Assembly: GCA_030848705.1 (NCBI GenBank)
Contig: CM061237.1
Span: forward strand, 83,509,910-83,573,909
Source: Heracleum sosnowskyi
Lineage: Eukaryota > Streptophyta > Magnoliopsida > Apiales > Apiaceae
Direction: 5' to 3'
DNA: 64,000 bases
The notes under the pieces are model-generated. The model saw only the letters and a program-made list of their open reading frames with translations, was not told the origin of the DNA and ran no database searches. A program made the translations under genes and the position numbers. How positions within the stretch are numbered: the stretch's first letter is position 1; each line of letters starts with the position of its first letter. This document shows positions 11,019-23,126 of the stretch, in pieces.

Positions 11019-13673
11019 TCTCCCACTTGACTTTTCTTTGTCAAATACTTTTTGTGACTCTCATTTTCAAAAACATAATAATAAATAATTTCAATATACA
11101 CTCCCATTATTCGTTAGAATGATGCCAAATATGTCTCGACCCACATAATTGTTTTTTAAGTTATATTAAAACAACATCTTAAACAAATGTTTCCACAGTA
11201 CTATAACTAGTAAGAATATGTCAATCGTTGTCACTTTTATTTCTTGCAACAAATTCATTTTTCTTACTATCCCAACTTGAACTCCACCAAAATTAAATAT
11301 GTGTCTAAAAGTTGAATTCTTATTATCAATATCACCATTCCATACGACATAATAACTAATAACTCCAAACACATCTGCCTACCTATTTGTTCTACAACGT
11401 ACTATTCAAGTACTTATGCATCATCTTCTTTACAACCTCTTACTAGGCTCAACAACAATTGTTACACTATACATTCATAAGAGTAACTAACTATGTCAAG
11501 TCAAGTCAATCGATTGTACACCACAAGATACATCGAACTTCCGACTACTTGCATATGATACATTTAATGGTTCTTTTTCAGCATTAATCATTTTCTCATC
11601 ATCCTCAATGAGGTTGGCGATGGACTCCACTTTTGCATCCTAAAATGATTAAGCATTTTTATTCAAATACCTTTTCTGATTCATACTCATTGTTCAAATT
11701 ATTTCTCTTTAATTTGAGTTCCCCGAACATATAAAATTTCACACGTATCTTAATCTCAACTTCTACTAAATTTTAAATTAGTTTTGTTGAGCATGCCTTT
11801 ATTATTTTTCATTAACAATACATCAATAACACACTAATAATATTGTAAACAAGCTCCCACTTTTCAAAATACATACACAATTTTCTAATTCATTCCTGAC
11901 AAAATAATTTATGCAAAATCTTTTGCAACTGCGCAAACCTAAAATTTATAAATATACCAACAACCTTATTTTCTTTTCCAAAATTCAATTACAACCAATG
12001 AAGTTTCTATATTCGAGTTGATCACACAACTCACACATTTATTTCTATTCTATGAATTCAATTTCATCTTTCGTGGATTTCATCCATGACTCAGATTCTT
12101 GCGATCTCATCGTTTAACAAAAAAATGTGTGGGATAAAAAATATCTCTATCATCCATGTCAAAAAAATTCCCTACTAAACACGTAATAGTCATTTGCCCA
12201 TTCTGGCAAAATTCTTGATTTATTGTTTTCAACCATATCTAATGGTTCATTCTCAATTCATATTCGGTCTGTTATACGCAATCGAATATAATTCAACACA
12301 TTTTCTGAAAAAATTAACCAATGTCACATGCATCACATATATTTTGATTTTTGTGTTCTATCTTCCGAGTATCATAAAAAGTTCTTTCATGGTATCATTT
12401 TTTCACCGAAAAAATTCTGATTATTTTCAAACAATCTACATCCTTCCTTTTTTTTCGGTTCCAATCAAACAAACAGTTTTAATCAAGAACAATTTTTTCT
12501 TACTTCAATCACCAAACATTAATTTTCTTTTCATTTTCGCTCTATGTTCTGAGAGCCACAAAAATTTCTTCAAGCACGTTCTCGTCATGTTCAAGAATAA
12601 TTTTGAACATCAATCTATATTCCAATTTTTAGAATCAACGTACCACAATAATATGTGTCATTCAATTAATTAAAAAAATCACATTTATTTACTTTCTCTT
12701 TAAACCATCTTAAAAAATCAGATATGGTGTCGTCTATTACAACAACAAATTTTAAATTTTACATAATTATTTTTTATTTTATTAACCCGCTCCACTAATT
12801 AAAATTAGAGCTATTCATCACTTCAATATTTAAAATTTAAATAGCATTCAAAAACAATATATCATCACGAGGCCTAATAGTCCACCAAATATACAAATTT
12901 CTAGACAAGTCAGAAAAGCATATTTTACTATCATCAATCAATATGTCATTCTCTCTCTTTATATCAATTCATACATAAATAATTTATAAATCAATCGTAT
13001 TGTATCGCCAAAATTTACCAAGATTTAACAATAATATTTAAAAGATTAAAAAAATTATACAAGATAGAACAAGTTGAGGCACAAATAAAAGAGTCTAAAA
13101 ACATCTAAAACAATGTAATAGACAATCTCACCAAAATAAATCGAACAAGCATTATCCCAGATAAGGACCAAGCATGCATATAATTAAAATTTTAATATAG
13201 AATCAGACAATCATCAAATTGAGTATATGAAGAAATTTAAAAACAAGCAATGTAAATGAGATTTTCGCGCATATATAAGTATATAGGAATACATTATGAC
13301 AAAGATATTATAAAAAAATGAACCATCACAGAAAAAATCAAAACACCATTTAAACAATTTAATCACTATGTTAACATACGTAATGGCAAGCAAGATCAAT
13401 AAAAACTTGATCAACAAAGGTAAACAAAAAAGACTATTAATCAAAATCTATGCATGAAGTTTAAGAGTAATATGTAATCAATAATAGTAGGCTAAACGTA
13501 TAAAAACAAAAATAACTAGCCATGCACATAAGCTAGGCAAAAAAGAACAGTAACATTACAAGGCATCAGGGTCCTAAGTAGGAACATCAAAATAAATCAA
13601 TTTTACACTCAACCAAAATTTTACTAATGTTAGCATAGAGCAGAGTAGCTAAACTCTAATACCAATGAAGTAT

Positions 13674-13849
13674 TGTGAACAAGTAAAAAAAAATTCAAGC
13701 ACTTTATTCTCCGATTTGCACCACCATATATAGGCATTCTAATATACACTCTCCACCCCTCATATGAAACTGCCTAATAATTAAAAATCGGTGTCACTTA
13801 ATACCATAATATTGTACAAATTGTAACTTACCTATCAATAATCACACAA

Positions 13850-13936
<87 letters not shown>

Positions 13937-14006
13937 AATTTACTAAAAACATGATTCATGTATTTAATTTTTTAATTACATTTGACAAATGAAGTCAAAT
14001 ATAACA
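13674..14006 (-). repeat. 5' LTR of degenerate Copia element
   Basis: 333 bp; longer than its partner mainly because of the AT microsatellite at 13853-13934. The primer-site remnant is nine bases away at 13654-13664. Confidence 0.8.
13853..13934. repeat. (AT)n microsatellite
   Basis: About 41 uninterrupted AT units inside an old LTR. The partner LTR has only a short GAATATATATC at the same place, so the expansion came after insertion. Likely polymorphic. Confidence 0.97.
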
Positions 14007-17000
14007 GTAGTGTCTTAATTATATCTTCAACATTTTACTACATAATTCGTACTTGACTTCTCTATATCTTCATTCAAAAACTTTTCAAAATATCTCAAAC
14101 TAAAGTTCTCGATATATAAGTTGAACATACAGATTTTTAATAATTATCAAAACTCCTAACTTGATATGATCTTGAGACATGAATAAGCTTGAAATTATTT
14201 TAGGAATCTTATTATGAAATTCAAATCATGAATTTGATTATAGATGAAGTAGTTAAGCTTCACCACATATGTTTTCTAGACTTTGTTTTAGGAGATTTCA
14301 ATTCATGCAATTAAATTATAATTTAAAAAATAAAGTTAAATACAAAAATGACAAAGTCCTTTTAACTTTTTGTTGACAACATAGAATCCTTTTGACTAGT
14401 TTTGTTATCATCACAAGGCATGTATGCATCGAATATAAAACAATAATATTTTTAGCACATGTAAATCTATTAATATATAAACGCACTTGCAAAAAATATG
14501 TCAGACTTACAAATCTTTCTTCTCAAACTTAATCCTTAAACTTGCTTTCGATTTCATCTCTTTTTCACAAGATCTTCAAAGACATTTTTGGGTGTGTGTG
14601 TGTTGAAATAAATGAAAATGAGTAAGAATAAAAATAGTGGTATTATTTGTGATAGTGACAAACCAAATGAGTCGATTATAAATTATGGAATAAATAAATT
14701 TTATTGCCTTTTCTTTTCTTGGATAAAATATCACTAGAGGTTGGTGAAAAAATTTAATGCATGTCCAAAATTGATATACTCTGCGTCGGTAATGTATTAG
14801 TAGAAAAGAATACAATTCGTCTTAGCTTTTTCTAAATAAGATCTAGTTATGTACGGGGCACTTGTGTTGTCAATTGGTTTAATGGTTGAACTAAAGTGTA
14901 AAATGTTTAATGGTTCAACTAAAGTATAAAATATTTAATTTTTTTATCAACTAAAGTATAAAATATTTAATTTTTTTTATCAATTAATAATGAAGTAATC
15001 ATTTTTGGCCATGTGAAAATGATGTTCAACAATTTTAACATGTTAACATGTTACACCTAGTACTTTCACTTCATATAAAAAATTCATGATGTGTATTATT
15101 ATTACCTTAATTAGACAAAGGTCTAAACAATATTTACAAAGAAATTCATACAATCTTGACATGAAATTATCATTAAGCATGATAGATAGTGAAAACGACT
15201 ATTAAGATGGGAGAGAAAGAAAGTATCACAACAGAAATTAATATATTGAGAAATGAATTAATGAGCATATAAATATAACAAGGTTATTAAAAAATGGATG
15301 GTAAAATTTTATCATTTAAAAATGTTCCTCAATAATTAACGACCAAAAACATGTTTAACTCATGCATAAAAAGTTCAAAATATTATGCAATATCATAAGT
15401 GGATATTTGAGTATATTATTCTACATTACATTTGTTGATGTTGACATGAATCACTTACCATTCAAAAACATATATTAATAAAATTTAAATGTGAATAATA
15501 ATATTATGTAAAATGCTTTAAAATAAATAATTATCTTCAATTAACACACAACACATTTGAAGTAAATATCAATTATTTAATTAAATTATATATCAAAACA
15601 AAATTAATCTATATAGGCACCGGGAAACTATATTAATATTAACTAATATTAATTTTTATATTAATTGAATTTTGACCAGGGTAAAAATTGTTTACAAAAT
15701 TCTTTCAACCTAAGATCACTCATATGTTTGACAAATAAAAATCTAAGGAACTGAGTGACAAGATTTGAATAGACAGAATTCTGAGAGAAAAATCAAGACA
15801 CGACCCTGTGTTCAATGTAACACAGTTATCAAAATCAATTTGGACTTAAGTGACAGGATATTATTAGAGAGCCAGTTGGTCAATATAATGCAACTAGGGT
15901 TAACCGTGAATATAAATTAATAATTTAAATGAGAAACAAACAACATAAACGGTGTAAGTGTGAGAAACAAACAACATAGACCATGTAAATGAGCAACATA
16001 ATCTGAGTTCCAATGCAAGTCAAGTAGTGAATTTCACATGGCAATAGAAATGCAGAACGGAAGTTCCAATGCAAGTCAGGTCTTCAGAACAGCTGATGTC
16101 ACGTGTTTAGGTCCTACATGTTTTCTACTTGAGAGTAAAGTTATAGTTCAGTTAGTAAATTACTAGATGAGTAAATTGTTGTGAAAAATGAATTGGCTTA
16201 CAATTGATTAATTAGTATTGTTATACAATAAAAATATTAGCTAATATATTAATTTATAGTGAATATTTGAATAAATACATTTGATATAATTTAATCACCT
16301 ATTTTACAAAAAATTAAATATGCATTCTAAAATAAATTTAGTATTTGGCATAAGCTAACATTTGATATTATGTAGTATTTGCCACCAAAAGTTCAAAACA
16401 CATATAATATTATATGTTTAAAGATATTATTATTTTAAATTTGTTAATAAACCTTTAATTTAATTTTACAATTTTATTAAAATTAATTAACTTAATATAA
16501 AACATCACATGTTTTTACAAAATTTTAAAAAATATTCAAAACATGGCATCTTTAATAGACTAAATAGGCATTTAACTTTAGAAGTAAGAATCTTGAAGAC
16601 AATCATAACTCATTATTTTATTATAGTTAATATATTTTAAAAGAATGTTTTAGTTTTGTATTCAATGTAAATATAAATTTATTAAAATAAACATAAAAAT
16701 AAATAAAAATTTATTCTATTTTAAGAAAATAATTTAATTTTATATAATTTTGATATTAAATGATATATTGTATTACTTACTAACATAATATTATTAATGT
16801 TACATTAACTTAGTAAAATTGTTATACGTAATGTAGTCGTATAATATTTGACACTATTAGACCATTTTTTTTCTTGGCATCATTTTAACATTTCATATTG
16901 ATAGTAGTTGATAATGATTCAATTTTAAAATTTTCTTTTGTTACTCTTTTCATAGAATTAAAGTTTTGTTTAGAATTTAGTATATTGATTAAGGTGATTT

Positions 17001-17700
17001 AAAGTTTTAAAAACTCTAAAATTCACTTACAAAATTAAAAATGATAAAATAGTACACATTTGAATTGGACCATCAATTTGACAAACTATGTACATAATAC
17101 GAGTATTTTTGAAATCTTATATGAAAGAAAAATTATCATCCCAATTCAATCTTTTTGTGCTAAGTTCAAACACATAATCATAATAAACATGAATATAGAT
17201 AGAATTTTGAATACTTTTAGAATATTATTTTTCAAGTGTATTAGATTTCTCTAACTAAGTTTAATAACCTACACAATAGAAACCATAAAAATCTTATTTT
17301 ATTTGAATTAATTTTGTTTTTTCATATAAACTAATCTTGAACCCTAGACCATTTATTAAATCATTACCTACATATTTTATTAAAATAGACTTTCTAAAAT
17401 CAAACACACATATGAATCAAATATATAAATAACATCTATTGTATAAGTTATTGATAAAATATAATATTTATAAATATATATAGATAGCTTGACTATAAAA
17501 TAAAATTTGTAAATATATAAATATAAGGAAACTATATTCAAAAAATTGTCCAAAAATTTCAATACAAAAATTAATTTAATCAAAAAATATAATGCATTCC
17601 CTTTTTTTTAGACTGTTAGAATATATTAAAATGGTATTTCAACTTAATTAATTGGAGTAAGAGGGTTTTATAATTAAAAGTTTATTAAAAGTTTATTAGT
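14007..17700. other. Long AT-rich spacer
   Basis: No gene recognised; all ORFs are short and AT-driven. The only structure seen is a three-copy imperfect repeat at 14884-14982 (unit CAACTAAAGTATAAAATATT plus a T run), and a repeated AGAAACAAACAACATA word at about 15930-15985. Confidence 0.6.
14884..14982. repeat. Short three-copy tandem repeat
   Basis: Three adjacent copies of about 28-36 bp built on AACTAAAGTATAAAATATTTAAT; the first copy is the most diverged and lacks the long T run. Confidence 0.7.
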
Positions 17701-17916
17701 TAGTAGGACAACCCACCTTTTGTTATTGTATATTTAGGGGGGGAAATCATACATCTAACATACAATCTAACTATTTTAACCCACACAATGACAGGTAGCA
17801 TAGATTTGATGGAGGGAGTGAGTGAGGATAAATGAGTGAAGAATTTTGGAGAAAAATACGTAAGTGAGAGTAACTTAAAAAGGTCAGACACTACTCTCGT
17901 ACAGCTGCTAAGACTT

Positions 17917-17926
17917 GCCACGTGTC
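17917..17926 (+). promoter_or_regulatory. ABRE/G-box upstream of the PP2C gene
   Basis: GCCACGTGTC, with a CACGTG core at 17919-17924 and the classic ABRE form ACGTGTC. Such motifs bind bZIP factors of the ABF/AREB group. It lies about 620 bp before the PP2C start codon. Clade A PP2C genes are known to be ABA-induced, so function is plausible but inferred. Confidence 0.5.
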
Positions 17927-18070
17927 CTTTAACAAACACAAAAAATAATAAAAATAAAAACATACACTTCTGTTCTACATACTTATACATTCACTCTCCT
18001 GTAGTACGTACGTACGTTCAAGTCACATGCGTGTTTGGATTTCATTGGGCCACGTTATGTTTTGTATGCT

Positions 18071-18077
18071 ACGTGTT
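18071..18077 (+). promoter_or_regulatory. Weaker ABRE-like motif beside the MITE
   Basis: ACGTGTT, touching the TA duplication of the Stowaway element. It matches the ABRE core but not its flanks. Confidence 0.3.
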
Positions 18078-18078
18078 A

Positions 18079-18311
18079 CTCCCTCCGTCCCTCTCAATTC
18101 CTTTAGGAAGACGGGGGCTCAACACGCATTTTAAGCCTCATTTAGTATATATTTCAATAAATTATTTTAAATTTTTTCTTTTTCTGAATAAAAATATAAT
18201 ATTTAAATTGTTATTTAAAAAAAAAAAATTTAAAAATAAGTTGTAGAACTATAAAACCTTAAAATACATTTCGTGTAAAAAAATAGTAAAGAAATGAGAG
18301 GGTTCATGGAG
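18079..18311. mobile_element. Stowaway-like MITE in the PP2C promoter
   Basis: A 233 bp element starting with the Stowaway end CTCCCTCCGTCC and flanked by TA on both sides (18077-18078 and 18312-18313). The right end (TAAAGAAATGAGAGGGTTCATGGAG) is an imperfect complement of the left end, with a degenerate terminal block, so the copy is old. It ends about 230 bp before the PP2C ATG, between the distal ABRE and the likely core promoter. Confidence 0.8.
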
Positions 18312-18434
18312 TATTTTACCCAACTCAATCAACGGTTCAGATTCAACAATGCCGTTTTTACATTGCTCTAACTCGGTCAATAAAGTCAGTCTGCCCGTGA
18401 TTTCATCTCGGCTCAAGGGGCAGTCCCTTCTTCC

Positions 18435-18442
18435 TTAAATAG
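18435..18442 (+). promoter_or_regulatory. Candidate TATA-like box of the PP2C gene
   Basis: TTAAATAG about 100 bp before the start codon, followed by a CT-rich stretch typical of plant 5' leaders. It is not a consensus TATA box. Confidence 0.35.
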
Positions 18443-18512
18443 TCCCCCTCACTTCTCCCCACCCTCCCACAAGACTAGTCGGTCTCTATCATTTCCTTCC
18501 TCAAATACTTAA

Positions 18513-18518
18513 CACGTG
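18513..18518 (+). promoter_or_regulatory. G-box in the PP2C leader
   Basis: CACGTG 23 bp before the ATG, probably inside the transcribed leader. It could act as a second ABRE with the one at 17917. Confidence 0.35.
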
Positions 18519-18540
18519 TATCTATACCAAAACTAATATA

Positions 18541-20117
18541 ATGGAGAAGACTGTGTCCGGAGACGTGATGAATGACACCTCAAACACCAGCTCCAAACAA
18601 TCCTCATGTAAAAGAAATGCACGAGCTTCTCGTCGCCGGAAGCTGGAGCTTGGTCGAGCTAAGGATGTGGCTGGCGGTGAAGAGGACAGCAACGGGTTCA
18701 AGCGTCGAAAGATGCAGATGTTCCAGGATGGTAAAGGTGAGGGTGGAGTCGAGAATGGAGAGTTGAGCCAAAAGACGGAGGCTAAACTGGAGGAGGAGAA
18801 AGATGGTGTGAGTCCGGACAAGTGTCCTAAGTTTGGACTCGCCTCCATTTGTGGACGGAGGAGAGACATGGAAGATTTTGTAGCTGTTCACCCTTCCTTT
18901 TGCAGCAAAGTGAAAGGAGATGCTTCTGAGTTTCATTTCTTTGCTGTTTATGATGGACACGGATGTTCTCATGTATGTTGATATGTTATATATATATAAT
19001 TCACATGCACACATTTTATATTTGACAAGATTCAAACTCGCGCGGGTGATACCGCTAGACCAAGAGAGGTCATTGGTGTATGTTAATATGTTAATTTTGG
19101 TCGAAATTGTTTTGGAATTTAATTAATTAACTTAATTTAAAATGTTTGATTAAAGGTGGCGAAGAGGTGCAAGGAAAGGTTGCATGAGCTGGTAAAGGAG
19201 GAGCTAGGAGGGAAAGAGGTGGTGGAATCAGTGGAGTGGAAAGAAGCTCTGGAGAAAAGCTTTGGTCGGATGGACGAAGAGGTGATTACGTGCAAAGAAG
19301 CTGTAATGTTAGCTGCTGGTTGTAGATGCCTCCTTCCTTCGCCAGAGTCAGATGCTGTTGGCTCCACTGCTGTGGTTGCTCTTGTCACCCCTGACAAGAT
19401 TGTTGTGGCTAACTGTGGTGACTCTAGAGCTGTTCTGGCTCGACAGGGCAAAATTATCCCCCTCTCTGTTGATCACAAGGTCACTTTTTACTCGTCTATT
19501 TTTTTATATTTTGTTTTGTTTCTCAATGTTTATATTGATGCTTAGCTTATTTATGCGTGCAGCCTGACCGTCCTGATGAACTTAGCCGGATCCAGGCTGC
19601 TGGTGGCCGTGTCATTTACTGGGATGGAGCTCGAGTTCTCGGCGTTCTCGCCATGTCACGAGCTATAGGTACATAACTGCTTAATTCGTTCGAGTACAAA
19701 TTAATTTAGCCTACAAACCGTAAACGGTGTGATTTATAATCTGTATTTTTAATTGAAACAGTAAAAATAATTTTGAGTGTTCGATTTTGTTCAGGGGACA
19801 GTTATTTGAAGCCATATGTGATAAGCCAGCCAGAGGTGACGATAATAGATCGTACAGCGGAGGATGAATGTTTGATACTAGCAAGTGATGGACTGTGGGA
19901 CATGGTGTCAAACCAGACTGCATGCGGCGTTGCTCGTATGTGTCTGGATGGAAAGGTGGCGAGTATGACGCCACCGGGAAAAAGCTCCGGCCAAGTCGGG
20001 GAGTATGACGACCAGGCATGTGCAGAAGCATCGTTGTTGTTGACAAAACTGGCGTTGGTTAGGAAGAGCTGTGATAACGTGAGTGTTGTTGTCATCAATC
20101 TAAGGAAGGAGACTTAG
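18541..20117 (+). CDS. Clade A protein phosphatase 2C (HAI/AHG3-like), four exons
   Basis: Ser/Thr phosphatase that represses ABA signalling by dephosphorylating SnRK2 kinases and is itself inhibited by PYR/PYL receptors. Exons are 18541-18972, 19156-19479, 19563-19668 and 19795-20117, all with GT-AG introns, giving 394 residues, normal for the clade. Visible residues: basic N-terminus, possibly nuclear-targeting (KRNARASRRRK, FKRRK); RRRDMED (107-112); metal-binding DGHG (138-141); CGDSRA (231-236); DHKPDRPDEL (250-259); IYWDG with the Trp (272) that inserts into the ABA receptor lock; AMSRAIGD; DGLWD (319-323); and the C-terminal metal Asp in CDN (381). All key residues are present, so the gene looks functional. 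Introns are in phases 0, 0 and 1. ABRE motifs upstream suggest ABA induction. The end (NLRKET) and the insert after residue 338 resemble HAI proteins more than PP2CA/AHG3, but that split needs a tree. Confidence 0.95.
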
Positions 20118-20416
20118 AGGAGTCATGTTTTACGCAACGTGTACCCTGCTGGCTACCTATATTAGTATTTGTGTTTGTGTTGTTTGATGTGAACGATGAA
20201 TCTGATCTTATGTTTTCTATTTAACCAACTTTAATTATTACTAGTGAACTTCATGTTTGTCTGTGTTTGCTTTTCACGGGTACGTACGTGACTTTTATTA
20301 TCTAATGTAGTATCACTTTTTCGCTCTGTTATTTTAAATTACTTGATTGTGTTCCAACTTTAAATTACTTGTATTATCACTTGTTCGCTCTCTTATTCCA
20401 TCAAATAGTACAATCA
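20118..20416 (+). other. PP2C 3' untranslated region and short spacer
   Basis: Follows the PP2C stop. No AATAAA was seen; T-rich and TTTGT-type elements around 20165-20270 could direct 3' end formation. Where the transcript ends is not visible. Confidence 0.4.
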
Positions 20417-21168
20417 TCAATATATATATAAAGGAGGATACGCGGGAGGTGAGGTGGCGTCTCTAAGATCGTCTCAATCTATTTTTCTAATTTTTGTAGA
20501 GGTTTATAATTTTAAATACTAATAAATCAAAAAATATTCTTTAGCATATTAGAAGTAGAATATGTGTTCGAAGTTATAGAGGAGAAGAGTTCGAATTTAT
20601 AGAGAAGACATATAAATAAAGTTCTATTTGAAGTAGAGTAGGTGTTCGAATTTATAAAGGAGAATAGTTCGAATTTATAGGTAAGCCATAAAATTAGAAG
20701 TTCTATTAAAAGTAGAATAGATGTTCGAATTTATAGAGGAGAAGAATTCGAATTTATAAAAAATACATACAATTAAAAGTTTTATTAGAAGTAAAATAGG
20801 TGTTTGTAGATGTAATTAAAAGTTCTATTCGAAGTAAAATAAGTGTGCGGATTTATATGGAGAAGAATTCAAATTATATGAAAAACATATAGTTAAAAGT
20901 TATATTGGAAGTAAAATAGGTTTGTTAATTTATATAGGTGTTTTTTCAACGAAAAAGTAGCTCATTAGAAAAAGAAGTATGTTAACATGATAATTAATAT
21001 ATAACACAAGTATTCAATATATTAAATTTGAGATATTGATATTAAAAAGGAAAGGTGTTTTACGGGAGGACGGCTTATTAGAGAGGACCGAGTAATTTTT
21101 GTAATTTAACTGATAAAGTTTTAAAAAAAAATTACGACGCCACCGCGAAGCGCGGCTTTTTCAACTAG
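20417..21168 (+). mobile_element. Non-autonomous Helitron
   Basis: The 3' end has the Helitron signature: a hairpin (CCGCG AAG CGCGG, 21143-21155) nine bases before a terminal CTAG (21165-21168), followed by host T (21169). The proposed 5' end is TCAATATATATATAAAGG at 20417, preceded by host A, which fits insertion between A and T. No terminal inverted repeats or helicase gene are present, so it would need a Rep/helicase in trans. The interior is mostly a minisatellite. The 3' end is much surer than the 5' end. Confidence 0.7.
20541..20945. repeat. Minisatellite inside the Helitron
   Basis: About five imperfect copies of a unit near 78 bp. Each is built on AGAAGTAGAATAGGTGTTCG, then GAATTTATAGAGGAGAAG, then an AAAAGTTCTATT end. 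The fourth copy is internally deleted. Confidence 0.8.
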
Positions 21169-21310
21169 TGATTTTAAATAAATGAAACATGCCTAGCTAG
21201 CGACTTCTTTTTATTCCATGCAAGCATTAATGAGTGAAATTTGTACAAAATTTAGAAATTTACAAACTCGAACCAATTTAGTAGGGACACAAGTAAATTT
21301 TAAAAGAAAA

Positions 21311-21511
21311 GAGCAGTGCTAGAGGCACAAAAAATTGTTACAAAAAATTATTACAAAATGACATGACATGGTTGATGTGGCAGTATGGTATTTTTTGATT
21401 GGTGTTATTAGTGTGAATGCAGAGTACCATTTATTATTACAACCAATTAAAATCTGCCACATGTATTTTGTAACTTTTTTTGTACTTATTTTGGGGCCTC
21501 TAGCATTATTC
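21311..21511. mobile_element. Mutator-like MITE
   Basis: A 201 bp element flanked by the nine-base duplication AAAAGAAAA (21302-21310 and 21512-21520), the size typical of Mutator-like elements. Its ends (GAGCAGTGCTAGAGG and the complement of CCTCTAGCATTATTC) form an imperfect terminal inverted repeat. It has no coding capacity. Confidence 0.7.
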
Positions 21512-21519
21512 AAAAGAAA

Positions 21520-21599
21520 AATGCTAGAGGTACAAAATTTGTTCCCAATATTATCATTTGGTAACAATTTTTTGTGACAAATTTTGTGTTTCTAGCACT
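21520..21599. mobile_element. Second, shorter related MITE
   Basis: Starts ATGCTAGAGGTACAAAATTTGT right after the first MITE's duplication and ends with a near-complement, ACAAATTTTGTGTTTCTAGCACT. The ends belong to the same family, but the element is only about 80 bp and no duplication is clear. It may be a deletion derivative. Confidence 0.5.
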
Positions 21600-22706
21600 A
21601 ATCATTTTAAAATTGGGTCTAGGGATTGAAATTCTATCTCAATGAGAGTCGATCCCCACTCAAAAATATTCAAATCTACTCCTTTTTCTTCATCAATCAC
21701 TACACCATAAATGACCTACAAGAACATATTTTTTACAGGTGTGGCTAGATAATGTTACATTAGCTATGCTACTTTTGGCCTACTAAAACATTATTTTTTT
21801 TGTGTTACCTTATCCACTAATGTGATGTTACTCTAGTTTGAAAACATTGGACGTTAGCAACATGGATGATATGTTACCTAGATCATTAATAACACAATTT
21901 CTAATTTCTTAACTATAAATTGAATAATTATTTAACAATTACATTTGCCTTTAAATTAATTACTTTTTATAAAAAAACAAGAATTTACCAAATAATAAGT
22001 TATTATTTATAAATTTAAAGGTAATTATTTATTATTATTTTCCAGGTTCTATTTATTTATTAAATTTAAAATGGACATTTTTAAAAAAAAATAAAAAATA
22101 CAGAAATATAGTTGTAATAAAAATTAAAAAAAAATAGAATGACACGGTATCCTATGAAATTTTATAGCGACAAAAGATGTCGCCTGTAAAATAATTTGTA
22201 GGTGTTGCACAAATTCCTCACACAACACATTTTTTTTTATAAAAATTAAGAGTTTGCCAAATAAATAAATTATTATATTTAAATATGTAGGTGATATTTT
22301 ATTATATTTAGAAAGGACAATTTTAAAATTAAAAACATAAACATATTTGTAATAGTAGAGTGACACCAAGATCTAGGAAATGTTAAAGCGGCAAAAAGGC
22401 CCGCCCATCCAAAAATACGGTGTAAAACTTACTTTAACAAAAAATCAATAAATCTCTCCTTCTCTCACTCGTATAACATACACGCTCTCTCTCTCTCTCT
22501 CTCAAATTAGGGCTTCTTCAATTTAGGGTTCCTCTCTTGTTTCTTCTAATTACGATTTGAGGTTTTGGTTTAATGGTTCAATGGTTCAATTGACCGCTCA
22601 AATTGAGGCTTCTTTAATCGGTTTTGTTCTTTGCATTAGAGGTTCTTTGATTTGGTTCAATTGATTGATTTCTTCACTTAATTTTTTTTCCAGATTCGAT
22701 TAATTA

Positions 22707-22710
<4 letters not shown>

Positions 22711-22790
<80 letters not shown>
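22711..22790. repeat. (CT)40 microsatellite
   Basis: Forty uninterrupted CT units in the CACTA interior; a shorter CT run is at 22485-22503. The surroundings (CAAATTAGGGCTTCTTC and similar) look like a plant 5' leader, so this may come from a captured promoter or leader. Confidence 0.97.
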
Positions 22791-22793
<3 letters not shown>

Positions 22794-23126
22794 TTCAGGA
22801 CTTATCCAGCTGGGTCTTACTCGGTTAGATTTGGAGCTTGTTCAGTTTGAATTTTGGGCATTTCGGTTTGGATTTGGAGCTTGTTCGATTTGGATTTAAG
22901 ACTTTCAGTTTGGATTTGGGGTTTTTGATTAACGATTCAGTTTATAGGTATTACCCTCTTTTCGGTTTTGATTTGTATATGCATGTTATTTGTCTAAATA
23001 AATTCATACAGAAATTTTGATATTTTTGTTTGTATGTATGTATATTGTTCTTTGCGTGTCTATGCGTAGTGTTCTCTGTATTAAATTTGTATGTTCATTG
23101 TATGTGTGTGTTCTATGGATTCGTTT

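Larger units (their letters stand above)
10762..14006 (-). mobile_element. Old, degenerate Copia element
   Basis: Two diverged LTRs (10762-11018 and 13674-14006) both begin TGTGAACAAG and end TAACA in plus orientation. On the minus strand a polypurine tract (GTCAAGTGGGAGA, 11019-11031) precedes the left LTR. A primer-site remnant TGGTATTAGAG lies at 13654-13664 beside the right LTR. This places transcription right to left. The interior is reduced, but reverse transcriptase fragments remain: an ESESWMKSTKDEI-like stretch at about 12052-12102, and a YAS / GSSMYLVVYNRLT stretch at about 11500-11565 in shifted frames. No target duplication was found. The element is far too decayed to be active. 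Confidence 0.8.

Noticed and set aside
12194..12673. 159-codon hydrophobic ORF on the plus strand
   Set aside because: It lies antisense to the remains of a Copia pol and is AT-driven. The Phe/Ile-rich look is typical of random AT-rich sequence.
10757..14011. Target duplication for the old Copia element
   Set aside because: TATAT on the left and GTAGT on the right do not match, so none is claimed.
17836..18246. 136-codon ORF upstream of the PP2C gene
   Set aside because: It crosses the ABRE and the Stowaway element and shows no domain.
20547..20945. Repeat array considered as CRISPR-like
   Set aside because: Units are contiguous tandem copies with no unique spacers, within a plant Helitron.
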